Source of the DNA: Leeuwenhoekiella aestuarii
GTDB lineage: Bacteria > Bacteroidota > Bacteroidia > Flavobacteriales > Flavobacteriaceae
DNA length: 64,000 bases
Direction: 5' to 3'
Assembly: GCF_004104055.1 (NCBI RefSeq)
Contig: NZ_QOVJ01000003.1
Location: 496,001-560,000 of the forward strand
Part shown: in pieces, positions 24,647 through 32,152 of the stretch
Layout: each line of letters begins with the position of its first letter
Position numbering within the stretch: position 1 is the first letter of the stretch
The notes under the pieces: model-generated
Seen by the model: only the letters and a program-made list of their open reading frames with translations
The model's database searches: none
What the model was told of the DNA's origin: nothing
Program-made: the position numbers and the translations under genes

Positions 24647-25759
24647 ATGACTACAGAAGACTTGTTTAGCAAGGCTAATGCCCAGTATGCCAAGAATTTG
24701 CCGTTTGTGCTTTATAGAAAACCCGAAGCAGACCTACTCAATGGTTTGTTTCAGGAAGATGATTTTTTGCATAAAGTAGAGACTTTTGAAGAAACCGGTT
24801 TTGTTTTTTCTCCTTTTGATAAGGATAAAACTGGTATTCTGATTCCAGGAATCCCTGAAGTAACCACAGATTATATAGAAGAAAAAGCTTCTTTAAGAAG
24901 CACGATTATTAAGACCGAAAGTGCAGCAGAAGCTGCTCATATACAATTAGTAGAAAAAGCTTTAGCGGCTATACAAAATTCAGTGCTTCAAAAAGTGGTG
25001 CTTTCGCGGGAGCAAAGTCAGGAAATTGAAAACGTAAATCCCATCACTATATTTAAAAGACTTCTGTTTAATTATAAGACTGCCTTTGTCTATATATGGC
25101 ATCACCCTCAAGTGGGCACCTGGTTAGGTGCAACACCTGAAACGTTGTTATCGTTAAGGGGAAGGAAGTTTGAAACCATGGCACTTGCCGGAACTCAAAA
25201 ATTTACGGGTTCTGTAGCCGTAACTTGGGGTGATAAAGAAATTTACGAGCAGCAGTTAGTCACTGATGAGATCATTACCAATTTGCAATCTTTTGATTTA
25301 CGCTCCTTACATGTAGGTGATCGAGAAACTCACCAAGCCGGAACTTTATTGCATTTGCGAACGTTGATCTCAGGAACGTTTAATACCGAAGGTCAAAATC
25401 TAAAGTCTTTATTGAAAGCGTTGCATCCCACACCGGCTGTTTGTGGTTTACCGCGAGATCTGGCTAAAGACTTTATTATGCAGGAGGAAAACTATGATAG
25501 AGCGTTTTACACCGGTTTTCTGGGTGAACTTAATATTCTTAGAGACACTTCAAAGAAAAGATCGCGACGTAATGTTGAAAATCTGGCCTATAAGACTTTA
25601 AAAAACGAAACCAAGCTTTTTGTAAATTTAAGGTGTATGCAATATACAGATTCTAAGGCACTTATTTATATAGGTGGCGGCATCACTGTGGCTTCAAACC
25701 CTAAGCTTGAATGGCAAGAAACTGTAAATAAAGCACAAACTATTGCGAGTGCTCTTTAA
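24647..25759 (+). CDS. menF: Isochorismate synthase
   Basis: The enzyme isomerises chorismate to isochorismate, the first step of menaquinone synthesis. The 370-residue chain has the chorismate-binding fold; conserved parts include WLGATPETLL, the magnesium and substrate region CGLPRDLAKDFI, and the C-terminal YIGGGITVASNPKLEWQET. It is shorter than E. coli MenF at the N-terminus, as is common in this phylum. The single-base gap to menI shows that the two are translated from one message. menD follows after 31 bp. Confidence 0.93.
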   Translation: MTTEDLFSKANAQYAKNLPFVLYRKPEADLLNGLFQEDDFLHKVETFEETGFVFSPFDKDKTGILIPGIPEVTTDYIEEKASLRSTIIKTESAAEAAHIQLVEKALAAIQNSVLQKVVLSREQSQEIENVNPITIFKRLLFNYKTAFVYIWHHPQVGTWLGATPETLLSLRGRKFETMALAGTQKFTGSVAVTWGDKEIYEQQLVTDEIITNLQSFDLRSLHVGDRETHQAGTLLHLRTLISGTFNTEGQNLKSLLKALHPTPAVCGLPRDLAKDFIMQEENYDRAFYTGFLGELNILRDTSKKRSRRNVENLAYKTLKNETKLFVNLRCMQYTDSKALIYIGGGITVASNPKLEWQETVNKAQTIASAL

Positions 25760-25790
25760 GGCTTTTGCTTTGTTGTATTTTTGTGATTAA

Positions 25791-27506
25791 ATGAAATATT
25801 CTAGTATACCCATCGCACAGTCTGTTGTTTTGCTTTGTTTAGAAAAAGGCATCAACCATGTTGTTATATCTCCGGGATCGCGTAATGCTCCACTCACCAT
25901 AGGTTTTACTCATCATCCTGACATTCATACTTACAGTATAGTTGACGAGCGTTCTGCGGCATTTTTTGCATTAGGTCTCGCACAGCAATTACAAAAACCG
26001 GTAGCTGTTTGTTGTACTTCCGGGAGTGCGGTTTTAAATTATTATCCTGCAATTTCAGAAGCTTTTTACAGCGATATCCCACTTGTAGTTATTTCTGCAG
26101 ATCGTCCTATTGAGCGCATAGATATAGGAGATGGCCAGACCATTCGTCAGCGGAATGTATTTGAAAATCATATTTTATATTCGGCTAATTTATATTCTGA
26201 ATATGTGCCGGATACTCCGTTAACAGACCCAAAACTAATTCAGAAACAGCGTGAGGTCACCATGCACAATCAGCAAGAGATCAATAAAGCGCTAAATGAA
26301 GCATTAGTAGGGCAGGGGCCAGTTCATATCAATGTTCCGTTTTATGAGCCTTTATACAATACAACTGAAGAAAAACTGGTAAATCCTATTCTGGTAGATC
26401 AGCAACCTAAAGCCATCGAACTTACCGATGACCAATTAGTACCGTTTCTTTCTAAATGGAATAAAGCCAAGCGGAAACTGGTGTTGATAGGCGTATTGCA
26501 CCCCAATACCATAGAGCAGGAATATTTAGACCGTTTGGGTGGAGATCCTAGTGTTTTAGTTTTTACCGAAACAACGTCTAATCTACATCACCCTAATTTC
26601 TTTACCAGAACAGATAATATTATTGGTTCTCTAGACGACGCCGGTTTTAAAGATCTGCAACCAGAAATTCTCGTGACTCTGGGCGGAATGGTCATTTCAA
26701 AAAAAATAAAAGCCTTTTTAAGAAATTATCAACCGCAAGAACATTGGCATATAGATCCTAAAAAAGCTTACGATACGTATTTCTGCCTCAATAAGCATTT
26801 TAAAATGCCGGTAAATTTTTTCTGGTCCAGATTTTTAGATCAGGCTCAGCCGGTAGCTAGTAATTATCAGTCAGAATGGCTTGAAATTAGAGAACGACGA
26901 GATGCGATGCATAAAGCCTATACAGATCAAATGACTTGGTGTGACTTTAAAGCTTTTGATTTGGTTTTAAAAGAAATCAGGCAAGATAGTTTATTGCAAC
27001 TGGGGAATAGTTCAACCGTTCGCTATGTACAACTCTTTGATATTGATAAATCACTAAAAGTTTATTGCAATCGTGGGACGAGCGGTATAGACGGAAGTAC
27101 TTCTACTGCAGTAGGTGCGGCAACCGCAGCTCAGTTACCCACAACGCTAATCACCGGTGATCTCAGTTTTTTTTACGACAGTAACGGACTCTGGAATGCT
27201 TATTTACCGAACGATTTTAAGGTAATTGTGATTAATAATAGTGGAGGTGGGATTTTTAGAATTCTTCCGGGGGATAAAGAATCTCAGGCTTTCGAGACAT
27301 ATTTTGAAACATCCCATAACCTCGATGCATCTCATCTTTGTAAGATGTTTGGCTTGCGTTATTTTACCGCAGCAAGCGAAGAAGAACTTAAACTGGCTCA
27401 CCGGGATTTTTATGCTGAAAAGAGCAAGCCCTGTCTTCTTGAAATCAAAACACCGAGACTAGAAAATGACCGTATCTTGCTGAGCTACTTTGATTACATC
27501 AGATAA
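25791..27506 (+). CDS. menD: SEPHCHC synthase MenD
   Basis: MenD is a thiamine diphosphate enzyme that joins 2-oxoglutarate to isochorismate. The 571-residue protein shows SPGSRNAPL (27-35), the glutamate that activates the cofactor in VDERSAAFFALGLA (E53), TSGSA (77-81), and the C-terminal ThDP and metal site (GTSGIDGSTSTAVGAA and the NNSGGGIF loop). Length and order are normal. It is the third gene of the menaquinone run; 69 bp separate it from the DUF2853 gene. Confidence 0.96.
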   Translation: MKYSSIPIAQSVVLLCLEKGINHVVISPGSRNAPLTIGFTHHPDIHTYSIVDERSAAFFALGLAQQLQKPVAVCCTSGSAVLNYYPAISEAFYSDIPLVVISADRPIERIDIGDGQTIRQRNVFENHILYSANLYSEYVPDTPLTDPKLIQKQREVTMHNQQEINKALNEALVGQGPVHINVPFYEPLYNTTEEKLVNPILVDQQPKAIELTDDQLVPFLSKWNKAKRKLVLIGVLHPNTIEQEYLDRLGGDPSVLVFTETTSNLHHPNFFTRTDNIIGSLDDAGFKDLQPEILVTLGGMVISKKIKAFLRNYQPQEHWHIDPKKAYDTYFCLNKHFKMPVNFFWSRFLDQAQPVASNYQSEWLEIRERRDAMHKAYTDQMTWCDFKAFDLVLKEIRQDSLLQLGNSSTVRYVQLFDIDKSLKVYCNRGTSGIDGSTSTAVGAATAAQLPTTLITGDLSFFYDSNGLWNAYLPNDFKVIVINNSGGGIFRILPGDKESQAFETYFETSHNLDASHLCKMFGLRYFTAASEEELKLAHRDFYAEKSKPCLLEIKTPRLENDRILLSYFDYIR

Positions 27507-27575
27507 CTTTTTTTAAATTTTATGTATCTTTAAAGAAGTTAAATAATTTAATCCACTAAAAAATTAAGTATCCTC

Positions 27576-27917
27576 ATGAGTAAAAGAGATGAAATGATTG
27601 CTAAATATGCAGCAGACCTTAAAGAAAAATTAGGTGTTGATGCAGATATGGATTTGCTAACCAAGGTAACCATTGGTTGCGGTCCTTCAATTTATAACAA
27701 AGATTCTTCAACAGTTTCCGGAGGAAGTGAATCAGAATTAGAAACTGTAAAAAATAACTTTCTTATCAAAAAATTAGGCCTAAGTGACGGTCCTGCATTG
27801 ATGGAAGGTATCAAGAAAGTATTAGAAGACTATGGTACTTCTAACCGTAATAAATACCGTGCAGTTGTATATTATTTACTGACTAAGCATTTTGGTAAAG
27901 AAGAAGTTTACAGTTAG
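27576..27917 (+). CDS. DUF2853 family protein
   Basis: A 113-residue soluble helical protein of the DUF2853 family, marked by LTKVTIGCGPSIYNKDSSTVS and a conserved C-terminal YRAVVYYLLTKHFGKEEVY. Its function is unknown. The family is common in Flavobacteriia and is often found inside menaquinone gene clusters, as here between menD and cvfB, but nothing in the sequence points to a catalytic role. A strong terminator 24 bp after the stop ends the transcript. Confidence 0.9.
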   Translation: MSKRDEMIAKYAADLKEKLGVDADMDLLTKVTIGCGPSIYNKDSSTVSGGSESELETVKNNFLIKKLGLSDGPALMEGIKKVLEDYGTSNRNKYRAVVYYLLTKHFGKEEVYS

Positions 27918-27940
27918 TAATTACTATATATAAAATATTG

Positions 27941-27970
27941 AAAACCGCCTCAAATACTGAGGCGGTTTTT
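27941..27970 (+). terminator. Terminator after the DUF2853 gene
   Basis: AAAACCGCCTCA-AATAC-TGAGGCGGTTTT is a perfect 12-bp stem followed by T. A family-A repeat begins within its T run, as at 4452. Confidence 0.95.
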
Positions 27971-28100
27971 TATTGACCCTGCTAAAGAATATACTATCCC
28001 GAAGCTTGTCTAGAAAGAAATTTCTTTTTAAAGAATGCCTCGTGAGCCTACCCTTGTCGGCAGACAGGCTTGCCTCGTGTAATTTACTGCTTTACTGTTG
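27965..28100 (+). repeat. Dispersed repeat family A, copy 2
   Basis: It aligns with 4452-4560: TTTTTTTATTG, GCTAAAG, CCCGAAGCTTGTCT, AATGCCTC and TAATTTACTGC. Compared with copy 1 it has an extra hairpin (CTTGTC-GGCA-GACAGG) of about 20 bp before TTGCCTCG. A family-B copy follows almost directly. Confidence 0.7.
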
Positions 28101-28107
28101 CGCTGGC

Positions 28108-28207
28108 TTTACTGAACAATCGAGATTTAAACGCGTTAAGTGTTATTCTGTATCATAATCTATTTCCTTTTAATGCTTTGCAGATTTGTTACAAGCCCGT
28201 TTACTGC
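28108..28207 (+). repeat. Dispersed repeat family B, copy 4
   Basis: The 100-bp copy starts TTTACTGAACAATCGAGATT and ends TTTAATGCTTTGCAGATTTGTT...GTTTACTGC. The first palindrome is damaged. It lies 75 bp before cvfB, in the same orientation as that gene. Confidence 0.65.
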
Positions 28208-28225
28208 TTATACGCTATAATGATC

Positions 28226-28263
28226 AAATTAGGAGGTTGATCCTCTTATTTTTCCTAATTTTG
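28226..28263 (+). promoter_or_regulatory. cvfB promoter with nested inverted repeat
   Basis: The -7 box TAATTTTG (28256-28263) and a -33 TTG (28237-28239) lie 16 bp apart, ending 19 bases before the ATG. AAATTAGGA (28226-28234) and TCCTAATTT (28253-28261) are perfect 9-bp inverted arms that enclose the -33 and overlap the -7 box; a smaller GAGG/CCTC pair lies inside. This arrangement suggests a repressor site or, if transcribed, an RNA fold. Confidence 0.55.
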
Positions 28264-28282
28264 AACACCTTAAATAAAAACT

Positions 28283-29125
28283 ATGCTGGCACTAGGCGAA
28301 TACCATAAAATGATAATAGATCGTGATGTAAGCCCCGGTCTTTACTTGCGAGATGAAGATGAAAATGAGGTGTTGCTTCCCGGTAAATATGCTCCAGAAG
28401 GTTTTCAACTTGAAGATGAGATCGAGGTTTTTGTATATCTGGATAACGAAGAACGTCCTGTGGCAACTACCCTAAAACCGTATATTTTAAAAAATGGGTT
28501 TGCTTATTTAAAATGTACTTCGGTAACAAAAATAGGTGCCTTTGTAGACTGGGGATTGGACAAAGAATTATTTGTTCCGTTTTCTAATCAGGTAACCGAA
28601 ATGCGCGAAGGCAGTTGGTATCTTGTCTATATGTATCTTGATGAGCGAACCAATCGCTTAGTAGGTTCTTCAAAATTCAATACCTATTTAAAAAATGAGG
28701 ATATTGATGTTCAGAAATTTGATAAAGTAAATCTCTTGGTTTCTCATTTTTCAGAACATGGAGCGCACGTGATCATTAATGAGACTTATCAAGGTTTGGT
28801 TCATAAAGACACAATTTTTGAAGACATACGTGTAGGAGACAGACTTCCTGGTTACATTAAGCGTGTGCGAGAAGATAAAAAGATAGATGTATTGCTTCAG
28901 CCAGAAGGTTATAAGAGTGTAGAGCCTAATGCGCAGTTTATTTATGAAGAATTAAAGCGTAATGGGGGTAGTTTGCCCGTTCACGATAAAAGTTCGCCAG
29001 AAGATATTAACGCGTATTTTGGGATTAGCAAAAAGCTTTTCAAAAAGGCAATTGGTGCTTTGTATCGCGATCGTCAGATTAATATTACAGAGAAGAGCAT
29101 CGAACTCAGAAATCAAGAAGATTAA
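28283..29125 (+). CDS. cvfB: S1-domain RNA-binding protein, CvfB/YitL family
   Basis: The 280-residue protein has tandem S1-like OB-fold domains (N-terminal half, with YLKCTSVTKIGAFVDWGL near 75-92 the clearest) and a C-terminal winged helix (YFGISKKLFKKAIGALYRDRQI, 245-266). CvfB-type proteins bind RNA and influence virulence gene expression in staphylococci; the role in this phylum is unproven. It lies between menD and menB in the usual flavobacterial order but has its own promoter. menB begins 49 bp downstream. Confidence 0.88.
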   Translation: MLALGEYHKMIIDRDVSPGLYLRDEDENEVLLPGKYAPEGFQLEDEIEVFVYLDNEERPVATTLKPYILKNGFAYLKCTSVTKIGAFVDWGLDKELFVPFSNQVTEMREGSWYLVYMYLDERTNRLVGSSKFNTYLKNEDIDVQKFDKVNLLVSHFSEHGAHVIINETYQGLVHKDTIFEDIRVGDRLPGYIKRVREDKKIDVLLQPEGYKSVEPNAQFIYEELKRNGGSLPVHDKSSPEDINAYFGISKKLFKKAIGALYRDRQINITEKSIELRNQED

Positions 29126-29174
29126 ACTTTAGTAGGATTGTTTCGCTTTTGTGAAAATTTATAAAGAATATACC

Positions 29175-30014
29175 ATGCAAGAACCTGATTGGAAAATTGT
29201 AAAAGAATACCAAGATATCACCTTTAAAAAAGCAGATGGGGTAGCGCGTATCGCGTTCAACCGTCCTGAAGTGCGTAATGCTTTTAGGCCCAAAACAACT
29301 GCAGAATTATTGGATGCTTTTCATATTGCACAAGAAGACACTTCGGTAGGTGTGGTTTTATTATCTGCAGAAGGACCTTCTCCAAAAGATGGAGTATATA
29401 GTTTTTGTAGCGGTGGCGATCAGAAAGCTCGTGGCGATCAGGGTTATGTTGGAGATGACGGCTATCACCGTTTGAATATACTTGATGTACAGCGCTTGAT
29501 TAGGTTTATGCCAAAGGCAGTTATTGCAGTTGTTCCCGGATGGGCTGTAGGTGGAGGTCATAGTTTACACGTAGTATGTGATTTGACATTGGCGAGTAAA
29601 GAGCACGCTATTTTTAAACAAACTGATGCTGATGTAACCAGCTTTGACGGTGGTTACGGTTCTGCATATTTAGCTAAAATGGTAGGACAAAAACGCGCGC
29701 GTGAGATTTTCTTTTTAGGTCGAAACTACTCTGCTCAGGAAGCTTATGAAATGGGAATGGTAAATGCTGTGATTCCACATGAGGAATTAGAAGCTACAGC
29801 CTATGAGTGGGCCCAAGAGATTCTTGCAAAATCTCCAACTTCTATCAAAATGCTAAAATTTGCAATGAACCTTACTGATGACGGTATGGTGGGGCAGCAG
29901 GTTTTTGCCGGTGAAGCCACACGTTTGGCGTATATGACTGAAGAAGCTAAAGAAGGTAGAAATGCATTTTTAGAGAAAAGAAAGCCCAATTTTGAGAAAA
30001 AATGGATTCCATAG
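29175..30014 (+). CDS. menB: 1,4-dihydroxy-2-naphthoyl-CoA synthase
   Basis: MenB closes the second ring of the naphthoquinone from succinylbenzoyl-CoA. It belongs to the crotonase family. The 279-residue protein shows FCSGGDQKARGDQGY, WAVGGGHSLHVVCDL and SFDGGYGSAYLA. In the segment before SFDGG it reads QTDADV, with Asp where E. coli MenB has Gly (QTGPKV); MenBs with this Asp do not need bicarbonate as catalytic base. The ATG at 29175 is preferred over a GTG at 29151, which would add eight residues. The product is the substrate of menI. Confidence 0.95.
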   Translation: MQEPDWKIVKEYQDITFKKADGVARIAFNRPEVRNAFRPKTTAELLDAFHIAQEDTSVGVVLLSAEGPSPKDGVYSFCSGGDQKARGDQGYVGDDGYHRLNILDVQRLIRFMPKAVIAVVPGWAVGGGHSLHVVCDLTLASKEHAIFKQTDADVTSFDGGYGSAYLAKMVGQKRAREIFFLGRNYSAQEAYEMGMVNAVIPHEELEATAYEWAQEILAKSPTSIKMLKFAMNLTDDGMVGQQVFAGEATRLAYMTEEAKEGRNAFLEKRKPNFEKKWIP

Positions 30015-30070
30015 TCGGTAAATTGAATAGGTTCTAGTATTTTTATTAGCAACCCTATCAAAAAACTCAG

Positions 30071-30589
30071 ATGGAATATACGTTTACAAATGCCCCGGTA
30101 GACTTAGAGACCTTACCAGATTATCAGCAATTAACTTATAAAACGGTTTCAAAAATGAGACTCTATAAAGTATGGGCTATTCTGGCAATTTTCTTTGTTC
30201 TTATTGCGATAGGACTGTATTTTTTACGTGAAGCAACTGATGTACCTATGCTTATTCCCGGTTTGATTACTGGATTTATAATAATCTTTGGATTGCTTTT
30301 TCTCTATCAGTTTATGCTTCAGAAAAAACTAGGCTATGCGTTGCGAGAGCGTGATATAGCTTATAAGAGAGGCTTTCTTTTTGAAAAAATAACAGTTATA
30401 CCCTTTAACCGAATTCAGCACATTTCTACTTCTGCAGGGGCGCTAGATAAAATATTTAAGATCGCGAACCTCAATATTTTTACAGCAGGAGGTGCAGGAA
30501 GTGATATTAATATTCCCGGATTACCGCCTGAACTTGCGGCAAGACTTAAAGATAAAGTAGCTAATCATCTTACCGAAGCAGATGAATAG
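30071..30589 (+). CDS. bPH2-domain membrane protein, YdbS-like
   Basis: A 172-residue protein with two adjacent membrane helices (about 37-55 and 61-83) and a bacterial pleckstrin-homology-like (bPH2, formerly DUF304) domain afterward, with the typical KRGFLFEKITVIPFNRIQHI segment. Function is unknown; in Bacillus the YdbS/YdbT pair affects resistance to certain bacteriocins. It overlaps the next gene, which carries further domains of the same kind, by 8 bp, so the two likely form one complex. Confidence 0.88.
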   Translation: MEYTFTNAPVDLETLPDYQQLTYKTVSKMRLYKVWAILAIFFVLIAIGLYFLREATDVPMLIPGLITGFIIIFGLLFLYQFMLQKKLGYALRERDIAYKRGFLFEKITVIPFNRIQHISTSAGALDKIFKIANLNIFTAGGAGSDINIPGLPPELAARLKDKVANHLTEADE

Positions 30590-32111
30590 ATCTTTTTCCG
30601 AACCACAACTGCAGTCAAAACCGGGAGTACTTTTTATCTTTTTCTCTCAGTTTTATAAATTCTTAAGAGCGCTTGGGCCGGTATTGTTGTATTTTATAAT
30701 CAAAGGACCTAAAACAGACTATACTGCACTGATAATATTTGGAATTGCAGCTGCCCTATTACTGCTTCTAGGTTTTAGTGTGCTTTCTTTCTATAGATTT
30801 AAATTTCATATCGATTATAAAAACAGTGAATTTGTTTTACAAAAAGGAGTTTTTTCAACAGAATTGATAAGCATTCCTTTTTCAAAAATTCAACAGGTTT
30901 ACTTTAAGCGCTCGCTATTACAACGGGTAATAGGTGTTTATAGTGTGGTTATAGATACTGCCGGAAGTAGTGGGCAGGAGATTAATATTAAAGCTTTATC
31001 TGAATCAAAAGCAAAAGATTTGCAGCAAGTGCTGATGAATGCTGTAAACGAAACTAATCAGGAAACAGAAGCTGCAAATTCAGATAAACCTAAAGAAGAA
31101 AAAAAGATTTCTTCTACAGTTTGGAATTATAGATTATCGCCTCTATCGCTATTGAAACTGGGACTTACCAGTAATTATTTTAGAGGTGTCTGGCTGATTC
31201 TAATTTTTGTAGGTTCTATCTATCAACAGGTGGGTGATTTTGATTTGGTACAAAGTGATCAATACAAAGAAGGTTTAAAAGGCTATTTAGATGCCTACAG
31301 TAAGCCGATTGAGCTATTCATTCTAACTGCTCTGGTATTTATTGGCGTATTTATAATTGGAATGATCATCTCTTGCATAGAGATATTCATCAAATATTTT
31401 GATTTGAATCTTACTCAAACTAAAGAAAGTTTAGAACTTGAAATGGGGCTTAAAACCAATACTAAAATCAGTCTCAAACCCAAGAGGGTACAGCTTTTGC
31501 GCGTAGTCACTAACCCGATACAAAAACGACTGAATCTTCAGGAAACACAAATAGCTTTAGCTAGCAGTCAGGATAATCTGAGCAAAACAAAAATCTGTAT
31601 TCCCGGCTTAGAGCGTATGCAAATAGAGCGCGTTAAGCGTTTTTTATTCAGCAGCCCTATGCGACCGGGGCGGGTTTTTAAGCCAGCATTTATCTTATAC
31701 ATTCGCTTGCTTATTTTAGCAAGTTTACCCCTTATATTGACAGCTGTAGTAGCTTCATTTTTAGTGCCTAATTATATGGTTGAAATTATGAGTATACTTT
31801 TTATTATTTTCGGTATGCTCATCATTCCTTATCAATATTATTGGTATCGGGCACTTTCTTTAGAGATCACACCAGAGTTTATCATTAGGCGCAAAGGTGT
31901 TTGGAATCAAAAAACTGAAATTATAGAGCTTTTTAAGTTACAGGCAGTTACGGTAGATCAACCGATTTGGTACAAAAAACGCCAATTGTATAATTATACA
32001 TTTCACACAGCCGGTGGAGCTATTTCTTTTCCACTAACTTCACATAAAATGCAACAGTATATCAACTATGCGTTGTATCGGGTAGAAATAAATAAGCAAG
32101 CCTGGATGTAG
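30582..32111 (+). CDS. bPH2-domain membrane protein, YdbT-like
   Basis: The 509-residue protein has three bPH2-type modules (roughly 70-150, 280-345 and 415-495), each following pairs of membrane helices. The recurrent phrase is LQKGVFSTELISIPFSKIQQV, repeated in weaker form near residue 430 (RRKGVWNQKTEIIELFKLQAV). It is the usual partner of the smaller upstream protein; the ATG lies inside the upstream frame. The function is unknown. The stop codon is inside a terminator hairpin shared with the convergent E1 gene. Confidence 0.88.
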   Translation: MNRSFSEPQLQSKPGVLFIFFSQFYKFLRALGPVLLYFIIKGPKTDYTALIIFGIAAALLLLLGFSVLSFYRFKFHIDYKNSEFVLQKGVFSTELISIPFSKIQQVYFKRSLLQRVIGVYSVVIDTAGSSGQEINIKALSESKAKDLQQVLMNAVNETNQETEAANSDKPKEEKKISSTVWNYRLSPLSLLKLGLTSNYFRGVWLILIFVGSIYQQVGDFDLVQSDQYKEGLKGYLDAYSKPIELFILTALVFIGVFIIGMIISCIEIFIKYFDLNLTQTKESLELEMGLKTNTKISLKPKRVQLLRVVTNPIQKRLNLQETQIALASSQDNLSKTKICIPGLERMQIERVKRFLFSSPMRPGRVFKPAFILYIRLLILASLPLILTAVVASFLVPNYMVEIMSILFIIFGMLIIPYQYYWYRALSLEITPEFIIRRKGVWNQKTEIIELFKLQAVTVDQPIWYKKRQLYNYTFHTAGGAISFPLTSHKMQQYINYALYRVEINKQAWM

Positions 32112-32121
32112 GCTTGCTTAT
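32092..32121. terminator. Bidirectional terminator
   Basis: ATAAGCAAGCCT-GGATGT-AGGCTTGCTTAT is a perfect 12-bp stem that includes the last codons and stop (32109-32111) of the plus-strand gene. On the minus strand it is followed by TTATTTATTTC, so it also ends the E1 dehydrogenase message. Confidence 0.75.
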
Positions 32122-32152
32122 CTTATAATTAGAATAAAAACTGATCAGTTTT

